A stretch of DNA of 13,085 nt from Anaerolineaceae bacterium (GTDB lineage Bacteria > Chloroflexota > Anaerolineae > Anaerolineales > Anaerolineaceae): the NCBI GenBank assembly GCA_003446605.1, contig DMDF01000058.1, positions 1 to 13,085 on the forward strand, in the 5' to 3' direction. A program made the position numbers and the translations under genes. Each line of letters opens with the position of its first letter. Position 1 is the stretch's first letter. Shown here piece after piece: positions 7,028 to 13,085 of the stretch. The notes beneath the pieces were generated by a model, which was given only the letters and a program-made list of their open reading frames with translations, had not been told where the DNA came from and ran no database searches.

Positions 7028-9625
7028 TTGAAAAGAACCGACTATTGTGACGCTCTCCAAGAAACCGTGCTCATTTTCGACGGTGCTATGGGAACCAATC
7101 TGCAGAAGCTTGGTCTTACTGCAGAAGATTATGGTGGGGAAACATTCGCAGGGTGTAATGATATTCTGACCCTCACCAAACCCGGTGCAGTAGAAATAAC
7201 TCATCGCTCATTTCTTGAAGTGGGAGTTGATGTCATTGAAACCAATACTTTTCGTTCCAACCGCATCACACTCAGTGAATATGGATTGCAGAATAAGATT
7301 CATGAGATCAATTTCAAAGCAGCAGAGCTTGCCAAAAGGGTGGCTTCATCTTTCAGCAATGGCGGACAACCCCGCTATGTCGCTGGTTCCATCGGACCTA
7401 CCGGTAAAATCCTTTCTGTGGATGGAGCAGAACCTGCCAGGATTTCATTTGAGGAAATCGTAGCGGTATTCAAAGAGCAGGCTATCGCGCTGCTTGAGGG
7501 TGGCGTGGACCTATTCCTGCTGGAAACGCAGCAAGACCTGCTAGAAGTGAAAGCAGCCATTCTGGGCATTCGCCAAGCCTGCCAGGAATGCGATATTCAA
7601 CTCCCGCTGCAAGTTCAAGCAACCATGGACATCCACAACCGGATGTTGTTCGGAAGCGACATTGAGGCAGTAGCTGCCATCCTTGAGCCAATGAATATTG
7701 ATGTATTGGGGTTAAACTGCTCCACCGGACCTGATGAAATGGAACAACCTATCCGTTTCCTGAGTCAACATGTCAGTATCCCGGTCTCCTGTATTCCAAA
7801 CGCCGGTATGCCAGAGATGCTTGAAGAAGAGGTCGTATATCCACTGCAACCCGAACATTTCGCCTCAAGACTCACAGATTATGTGGAGAAATATCACATT
7901 TCCGTGGTGGGTGGCTGCTGTGGTACCACTCCGCAGCACCTTAAACAGCTGGTAGGCAGCGTTCACGGTCACCCAACCGTTAAACCGGATAGTACATTTA
8001 AAAACTATCTCAGCTCACCCATTCACGCCCGAGCTATGCGGCAATCTCCGGCACCTTTCATCATTGGGGAAAGGTTAAATACGCAAGGCAGCCGTAATTT
8101 TAAGCGCATTGTAGTGGAAAACGATTTTGACCAGGCACAGGCTTTAGCAAAGCAGCAGGTCGAAGATGGCGCGCATGGTCTTGACCTGTGCACGGCATTG
8201 ACCGAGAATGATCTGGAAAAAGAAAATCTGGTTACCCTCATTCGCAAGATCAGCCATACAGTTGACGCCCCCCTGGTCATTGATTCTACCGACCCAGCTG
8301 CAATGGAAGCCGCTTTACAGGCTACCCCGGGGAGATGCCTGATCAATTCAACCCATTTTGAAAGTGGCAAAGAAAAGGCAGCCCGGGTCTTTCAACTGGC
8401 GCAGAAGTACGGCGCGGCTGTTATCGTGCTGACGATCGATGAGCAGGGAATGGCAAAAACTACTGACCAGAAATTAGCCATCGTCGCGCGCGCTTACCAT
8501 CTAGCTATAAATGAAATCGGTCTTCCCCCACAATCTCTGGTGTTCGACCCTTTAACCTTTTCACTGGCAAGCGGTGATGCAGACACACTCGATTCCGCAA
8601 AAGAGACTTTATCCGCCATCCGCCAAATCAAAGAGAATTATCCACTATGCCATATTTCACTCGGCATCAGTAATATTTCGTATGGATTTTCCAAGCAAGC
8701 CCGCAAGAAATTAAACAGCGTCTTTCTTTACCATGCCATCCAGGCTGGTCTAGATATGGCTATTCTGAATGCGGCTGATTTAATTGCTTACCCTGCAATA
8801 GCCACCCTTGAGAAGAAAGCAGCCGAACAACTGATCTTTAATACCTCTGAGCAGGCGCTACCAAAATTCATTCAGGTTTTTTCAGAATCTGTTCAAGAAG
8901 AGCTATCACAAAAACCTGATGCACAGATTATGGATGTAGGGGAAAGAATCCACTGGCGGATCACCCATCGCGAGCGCGATCACCTCGAAGAGGATATCGA
9001 TGATTTCATTGCACAGGAATCTCACAAGCGATCAGCACACGAAGCAGCGCTGCGCCTGCTCAACGATTACCTGCTGCCTGCCATGAAGGAGGTGGGAGAT
9101 CAATTCGGAAAAGGGGAGATAATCCTTCCCTTCGTGCTACAGTCATCAGAGATCATGCGCGCAGCTACCACAAAACTCGAAGCATATATCCAAAAGAACG
9201 CTCAGCAACCCCAGGGTACCATCCTGCTCGCTACCGTATATGGTGATGTGCACGACATTGGGAAAAATCTTGTAAAAACTATTCTTGAGAATAACGGATA
9301 TTCGGTAATTGATTTGGGGAAACAGGTACCGGCGGATGATATTGTTACGACCGCCATCCGAGAAAATGTCACGGCGGTCGGTCTGAGCGCTTTGCTGGTG
9401 AACACCAGCCAGCAAATGCCACTGGTCGTTGAAAAACTAAACGACCTGCACAGCCACATTCCAGTTTTGATTGGAGGGGCGGCTGTGAATCAAGCATTTG
9501 CCCATAGAATTGAAAAGATTGAGAATACCATCCGATACGCCGGTGGTGTATATTTCTGCAAAGATGCATTTGCTGCTCTAACTCAGTTGGAGCATATTCA
9601 GCACCAGCAAGGAGAAAATGTATGA
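7028..9625 (+). CDS. metH: Cobalamin-dependent methionine synthase lacking the activation domain
   Basis: Transfers a methyl group from 5-methyltetrahydrofolate to homocysteine through cob(I)alamin. At 865 residues it has four of the five MetH modules. The homocysteine domain (about 1-310) has DGAMGT at 18-23 and the zinc cysteines Cys231 in GLNCSTG and Cys297-Cys298 in GGCCGTTP. The pterin domain (about 340-600) has GERLNTQGSRNF and GISNISYGF. The cobalamin cap (about 665-725) is followed by the Rossmann domain with D740-V-H742-D-I-G745, the DxHxxG motif holding His742, the cobalt ligand. The SAM-binding activation domain present in the about 1,227-residue E. coli enzyme is absent and encoded by the next gene. 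The TTG at 7028 is preferred: AGGTG (7014-7018) lies 9 nt upstream. The in-frame GTG at 7016 overlaps that site and has none of its own. Expression should be controlled by the upstream SAM-I riboswitch. Confidence 0.95.
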   Translation: MKRTDYCDALQETVLIFDGAMGTNLQKLGLTAEDYGGETFAGCNDILTLTKPGAVEITHRSFLEVGVDVIETNTFRSNRITLSEYGLQNKIHEINFKAAELAKRVASSFSNGGQPRYVAGSIGPTGKILSVDGAEPARISFEEIVAVFKEQAIALLEGGVDLFLLETQQDLLEVKAAILGIRQACQECDIQLPLQVQATMDIHNRMLFGSDIEAVAAILEPMNIDVLGLNCSTGPDEMEQPIRFLSQHVSIPVSCIPNAGMPEMLEEEVVYPLQPEHFASRLTDYVEKYHISVVGGCCGTTPQHLKQLVGSVHGHPTVKPDSTFKNYLSSPIHARAMRQSPAPFIIGERLNTQGSRNFKRIVVENDFDQAQALAKQQVEDGAHGLDLCTALTENDLEKENLVTLIRKISHTVDAPLVIDSTDPAAMEAALQATPGRCLINSTHFESGKEKAARVFQLAQKYGAAVIVLTIDEQGMAKTTDQKLAIVARAYHLAINEIGLPPQSLVFDPLTFSLASGDADTLDSAKETLSAIRQIKENYPLCHISLGISNISYGFSKQARKKLNSVFLYHAIQAGLDMAILNAADLIAYPAIATLEKKAAEQLIFNTSEQALPKFIQVFSESVQEELSQKPDAQIMDVGERIHWRITHRERDHLEEDIDDFIAQESHKRSAHEAALRLLNDYLLPAMKEVGDQFGKGEIILPFVLQSSEIMRAATTKLEAYIQKNAQQPQGTILLATVYGDVHDIGKNLVKTILENNGYSVIDLGKQVPADDIVTTAIRENVTAVGLSALLVNTSQQMPLVVEKLNDLHSHIPVLIGGAAVNQAFAHRIEKIENTIRYAGGVYFCKDAFAALTQLEHIQHQQGENV

Positions 9626-10386
9626 CGTCAGCTATAAATTCTCCAACCCTGGGAGCAAGGATTCTTACTTATATTGATCTGGAAGAATTGATCCCCCTCT
9701 TAAATCGCAAAGCACTGTACCGTATATCCTGGGGAGCACAAAAAGCAAAGGGCTCAAAGTGGGAAGATATCCAGCGTGACTTTGACAGGAGACTAAAAGA
9801 GATGCTTGACGCTCTTCAAGAAGAACCCTGGATCAATCCTAAAGCAGGTTATGGGCACTGGCTGGCAGACTCACAGGGCAACAGCATCCGCATTCATGAT
9901 CCCCAGCAGCCGGGAAAGATCCTAGCAGAGTTCCCACTGCCACGCCAGGCAGGTAGACAGGGTATGTGTCTTGCAGATTATTTACCACCGGCAGCCAATG
10001 CTGAAACAGCGGTGCTTTCTTTTCAGATCGTTACGGTCGGGAAAAGAGCCAGCGAACACATCAACGCACTCTTTCATGAAGGTAACTACGTAGAAGGATA
10101 CTTTGCACACGGTTTGGCTGTGCAATTCGCAGAAACAACAGCAGAGTATATCCACCAGAAAATTAGAAATGAATTGGGATTAAGAAAGAACCAGGGCAGA
10201 CGGTATTCTTGGGGATACGAACCTATTCCCGACCTCAGCCAGCACGAAACTCTGTTCAATCTATTACCCGCACGTGAAGAGCTGGGAATGGAACTCACCT
10301 CTGCCTTCCAATTGATCCCGGAACAATCCACTGCGGCGATGGTCATCCATCATGAAAAAGCCCGCTATTTTAACATGCACGATTGA
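9622..10386 (+). CDS. Stand-alone methionine synthase activation domain (AdoMet-binding)
   Basis: A 254-residue protein matching the C-terminal reactivation domain of MetH (Met_synt_B12 family). That domain binds SAM and, with a reducing partner, remethylates cobalamin oxidised to cob(II)alamin. Visible motifs in order: an N-terminal ELIPLLN segment typical of the domain start, CLADYLP (116-122), VTVGKRASE (137-145), YVEGYFAHGLAVQFAET (156-172), the SAM-binding R194-Y-S-W-G-Y with PIPD following, LTSAFQLIPEQSTAA (225-239) and a final ARYF. It begins at an ATG overlapping the metH stop by four bases (ATGA), with AGGAG 7 nt upstream. It is therefore a translationally coupled gene rather than a frameshifted tail. 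A similar split is known in Thermotoga maritima (TM0268 and TM0269). Compared with the E. coli domain of about 330 residues it is short in the N-terminal half, but the conserved core is complete. Confidence 0.92.
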   Translation: MTSAINSPTLGARILTYIDLEELIPLLNRKALYRISWGAQKAKGSKWEDIQRDFDRRLKEMLDALQEEPWINPKAGYGHWLADSQGNSIRIHDPQQPGKILAEFPLPRQAGRQGMCLADYLPPAANAETAVLSFQIVTVGKRASEHINALFHEGNYVEGYFAHGLAVQFAETTAEYIHQKIRNELGLRKNQGRRYSWGYEPIPDLSQHETLFNLLPAREELGMELTSAFQLIPEQSTAAMVIHHEKARYFNMHD

Positions 10387-10396
10387 AGGTGATTTT

Positions 10397-12262
10397 ATGA
10401 AAAGAGAAGATTTTCTTCAAAAGATAGAGGGGAATAAACCGATCGTAGCGGATGGCGCTATGGGTACCCTACTGCATGAGCGTGGCATCGGATTTGAGAG
10501 ATGCTTTGATGAGTTGAATTTGACCAATCCCGCGTTGGTGGGTTCAATCCACCAGGAATATATCCATGCCGGCGCAGAGATCATCCTCACCAACACCTTC
10601 GGAGCCAATCGATATAAACTGGAACGCTGTGGACTGGAAGAATTACTCACTGAGATCAATCAAACCGGTGTGGATCTCGCTCGCAGAACCATCCGTGCCT
10701 CCTTTAAAGAGATTTTGATCGCGGGAGATGTTGGACCGCTGGGAGTGCGATTAGCTCCCTTTGGGCGGGTACAGGTGGAACAGGCACGTGAAGTATTCAG
10801 GGAACAAATCCAGGCGCTGTATGACGCTGCTTGTGATCTGGTCGTGATCGAAACTATGACCGATCTGTACGAAATCCGAGAGGCAATTGCTGCCGCACAG
10901 GAGGTTGATGCTGAACTCCCCATTGTGGCTTCCATGACCTTTACGCGAGATGATCGTACCTTGCTAGGTGACGACCCGCAAAAAGTAGCCCAAAAGATTT
11001 TTTCCTATGGAGCAGATGTAATTGGTATCAATTGTTCCGGTGGTCCCAACCAACTACTGCGGATTTTGAAAAAAATGAAAAAAGAACTTCCAGATGGAAT
11101 CTTCTGGGTCAAACCAAATGCAGGCTGGCCGGAGCAAATCTCTGGCAGGATCTTTTACCCGGCTTCAGCAGATTATTTCGGCGAATATGCCCTGGCATTC
11201 TGGCAAGCTGGCGCGAACGTGATCGGCGGGTGCTGTGGTACCACACCTGCTCATATCCGATCCATCCGCCAGGCATTGGATAATACGCAAGAAAAAGCCA
11301 TCTCCAATGGGCTCACTTTGGAAATGGTTGAAGATGAAATGATGGAACAAGAATCAAGTGAACCATCGCGCTACGCACAGAAATTAGGGAATGGTGATTT
11401 CGTCTATTCCGTTGAAATGCAGCCACCCAGAGGATTGGCAACCAAGAAGATCATTGCCGGTGCCAGCATGTTGGTAGACTCTGGAGCAGATGCCATCAAT
11501 GTTGCCGACAGCCCGATGGCACGCATGCGCATGAGCCCATGGGCGGTGTGTAATCTTGTGCAGCAGAAAGTTAATGTGGAAACCATCCTGCACTTCCCTA
11601 CCCGCGGCAGGAATTTACTGCGTGTGCAGGGAGACTTGCTGGCAGCACATGCATTGGGTGTTCGAAATGTATTTGTCATCATGGGCGACCCCACCGCTAT
11701 CGGTGATTATCCGGAAGCTATGGATAATTTCGACCTGGCACCCTCCGGCATGGTGAAGCTGATCAAACAACGCTTCAACCTCGGCATTGATCAATCCGGC
11801 TCGGATATCGGTCAGCCCACCAATTTTTTTGTGGGCTGTGCTTTGAATCTGACCGCCAATGATCCCCAGCGAGAAATTGAGATATTACAACGCAAAATCC
11901 ATAATGGGGCAGATTTCATCATCACACAGCCTGTGTATGATGCCAGGTGCATCCCCGCTTTTAAAAAGGCATATAAAGAAATATATGAGGAACTGCACAT
12001 TCCGCTCATCATCGGGATCATGCCGCTGGTCAGTGCACGGCATGCAGCTTTTTTGCATCAAGAAGTACCAGGGATTTCCATTCCGGAAGCCATTCACAAT
12101 CGCATGCAAACCGCTGAAGAAAAGGGCAGTGGTCCTCAGGAAGGTATCCAGATCGCAGTTGAACTCATCCAGAAGGTCAAAGAAATGGCAGAGGGTGTGT
12201 ATATCACTCCATCCTTCAGCCGATTTGACTATGTTGCAGAAATCATCGAACGATCAAAATAA
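10397..12262 (+). CDS. Bifunctional homocysteine S-methyltransferase/5,10-methylenetetrahydrofolate reductase
   Basis: A 621-residue fusion similar in length and layout to B. subtilis YitJ (612). The N-terminal homocysteine S-methyltransferase domain (about 1-300) has DGAMGT at 19-24, TNTFGANR, and the zinc ligands Cys213 in INCSGG and Cys279-Cys280 in GGCCGTTP. After an acidic linker (about 305-330) comes a MetF-type TIM barrel (about 335-615). It has Glu340 in VEMQPP, Asp431 in MGDP and Gln511 in ITQPVYD, at the positions of the E. coli MetF active-site Glu28, Asp120 and Gln183. This half would reduce methylene-THF to the methyl donor for MetH, using FAD and an as yet unidentified reductant. 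The ATG at 10397 is chosen: AGGTG (10387-10391) lies 5 nt upstream, 10 nt after the preceding stop. An in-frame ATG at 10352 would overlap that gene by 35 bases. The methyl donor of the N-terminal domain is uncertain. Confidence 0.94.
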   Translation: MKREDFLQKIEGNKPIVADGAMGTLLHERGIGFERCFDELNLTNPALVGSIHQEYIHAGAEIILTNTFGANRYKLERCGLEELLTEINQTGVDLARRTIRASFKEILIAGDVGPLGVRLAPFGRVQVEQAREVFREQIQALYDAACDLVVIETMTDLYEIREAIAAAQEVDAELPIVASMTFTRDDRTLLGDDPQKVAQKIFSYGADVIGINCSGGPNQLLRILKKMKKELPDGIFWVKPNAGWPEQISGRIFYPASADYFGEYALAFWQAGANVIGGCCGTTPAHIRSIRQALDNTQEKAISNGLTLEMVEDEMMEQESSEPSRYAQKLGNGDFVYSVEMQPPRGLATKKIIAGASMLVDSGADAINVADSPMARMRMSPWAVCNLVQQKVNVETILHFPTRGRNLLRVQGDLLAAHALGVRNVFVIMGDPTAIGDYPEAMDNFDLAPSGMVKLIKQRFNLGIDQSGSDIGQPTNFFVGCALNLTANDPQREIEILQRKIHNGADFIITQPVYDARCIPAFKKAYKEIYEELHIPLIIGIMPLVSARHAAFLHQEVPGISIPEAIHNRMQTAEEKGSGPQEGIQIAVELIQKVKEMAEGVYITPSFSRFDYVAEIIERSK

Positions 12263-12359
12263 ACCTGCTGTGGACTCAATTCACGCTAAAGATACAGAAT
12301 AACCATATCATCAGTTCGGTTTCTTACGTTAGAATATATATAAAGAAAACCGAGGTGCC

Positions 12360-13085
12360 ATGTTATTCGTTATTGATCTGGGAAACACCAATCTTGCACT
12401 TGGATTGTATGAGGGAAGTGAACTGATCTATCATTGGCGTCTTTCTACGGAGCATGCCAGGATGCCGGATGAATACGGCATTCAATTCCGTTCGCTCTTA
12501 GAACACAATAATATTGCCATTCATGCCATCAATGCCATCTGCCTTTCCTCGGTGGTACCCCCATTAACCGAACGTGTCATCGAAACTTGCCAGACCTATT
12601 TAGATCTCACCCCCATGCTTGTCACAGCTGATCTAAAACTCAATGTTTCCATTAAATATGAAGAACCCAAAGAAGTGGGTGCTGATCGCATTGCGGATGC
12701 AGTCGAAGTGCAGCGTTTGTATGGCGGTCCGGCATGCATCATTGATTTCGGAACAGCCACCACGTTCAATGCGCTCACGGCTGCCGGAGAGTATCTGGGT
12801 GGATCCATTCTACCGGGGGTGCAGGTATCAGCGGACGCCCTGGTACAACGCACCTCAAAATTACCATCTGTATCTTTGGAAACACCACCTTCCGTCATCG
12901 GTCGCAATACCACCGATGCGATCCGCGCCGGTCTGGTATTCGGGTATGTTAGCCTGGTAGAAGGAATGATCGCACGTTATCGAAAAGAGCTGGGGGACCC
13001 GATGAAAGTCATTGCAACCGGCGGTTTTGTGAATGTGATCAGCCAGCATACCAATGCCATCACAATCGTAAAACCCTGGCTTACT
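12360..13085 (+). CDS. coaX: Type III pantothenate kinase, 3' end outside the window
   Basis: The first 242 codons of a CoaX-family pantothenate kinase, the first committed step of coenzyme A synthesis (pantothenate plus ATP to 4'-phosphopantothenate). The ASKHA phosphate loop is at the N-terminus as IDLGNTN (residues 5-11). The family motifs GADRIADAVE, IIDFGTATTFNAL and GGSILPGVQVSADAL follow, and later VIATGGF. The frame is open to the last base of the window. Family members are about 255-260 residues, so roughly 15 residues are missing. The ATG at 12360 has GAGGTG at 12352-12357, rather close at 2 nt. The gene lies 97 bp after the MTHFR fusion on the same strand with no convincing terminator between, so partial read-through from the methionine operon is possible. 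A TAGAAT box at 12330-12335 hints at its own promoter, but no good -35 box is seen. Confidence 0.95.
   Translation, partial: MLFVIDLGNTNLALGLYEGSELIYHWRLSTEHARMPDEYGIQFRSLLEHNNIAIHAINAICLSSVVPPLTERVIETCQTYLDLTPMLVTADLKLNVSIKYEEPKEVGADRIADAVEVQRLYGGPACIIDFGTATTFNALTAAGEYLGGSILPGVQVSADALVQRTSKLPSVSLETPPSVIGRNTTDAIRAGLVFGYVSLVEGMIARYRKELGDPMKVIATGGFVNVISQHTNAITIVKPWLT

Noticed and set aside
9600..9640. Frameshift breaking a single full-length metH
   Set aside because: The junction has an ATGA overlap, an AGGAG site 7 nt before the ATG and a domain boundary exactly there. The same split is known in Thermotoga maritima, so a natural gene split is more likely than a sequencing or mutational frameshift.
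11859..12302. Plus-strand open frame of 147 codons in another frame inside the MTHFR domain
   Set aside because: It overlaps conserved MetF coding sequence, its translation is basic and low in pattern, and no start signal is seen.
1..13085. CRISPR arrays, insertion sequences, tRNA or rRNA genes, phage or defence genes
   Set aside because: No regularly spaced repeats, transposase motifs, tRNA cloverleaf or conserved rRNA segments were noticed; the window reads as ordinary chromosomal gene content.

Overview
This is a roughly 13 kb bacterial chromosomal window. Its genes are tightly packed, mostly housekeeping, and show no mobile elements. Its main feature is a methionine and one-carbon operon controlled by a SAM-I riboswitch. 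Shine-Dalgarno sites (AGGTG, GGAGG), TTG starts, a SAM-I riboswitch with an intrinsic terminator, a methionine synthase with a detached activation domain and a homocysteine methyltransferase-MTHFR fusion together resemble Chloroflexota (Anaerolineae-like) or a related lineage such as Thermotogota or Firmicutes. The taxonomic guess is inference from gene architecture only.

Left part (1-6711). A plus-strand multi-pass membrane protein of unknown function (157-957) converges on a minus-strand patatin-like phospholipase (1001-1873). Next, on the minus strand, comes a two-gene unit: an unknown membrane protein (3941-4945) followed 23 bp later by gyrB (1995-3917, probable TTG start), closed by a clear intrinsic terminator at 1921-1958. 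Divergent from that unit is another unknown polytopic membrane protein (5035-5844, plus strand). It converges on a minus-strand metallo-beta-lactamase-fold protein (5860-6705) that lacks two of the usual zinc-1 histidines.

Right part (6769-13085). Two back-to-back sigma70-type promoters, each with a 17 bp spacer, separate the metallo-beta-lactamase-fold gene from the methionine operon. The operon runs promoter (6810-6838), SAM-I aptamer (6855-6959), antiterminator/terminator switch (6955-7000), metH without its activation domain (7028-9625), a separate activation-domain protein overlapping by ATGA (9622-10386), and a homocysteine S-methyltransferase/methylenetetrahydrofolate reductase fusion (10397-12262). 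The MTHFR half would make 5-methyl-THF and MetH would transfer the methyl group to homocysteine through cobalamin. The small protein would let SAM and an electron donor rescue oxidised cobalamin, and SAM made from the methionine would shut the operon through the riboswitch. After a 97 bp gap, coaX (type III pantothenate kinase, 12360 onward) starts and runs off the window end.

Nothing here is clearly a wholly new system. The points most worth a second look are the split MetH next to a second homocysteine-methyltransferase module, and the metallo-beta-lactamase-fold protein with a degenerate zinc-1 site.
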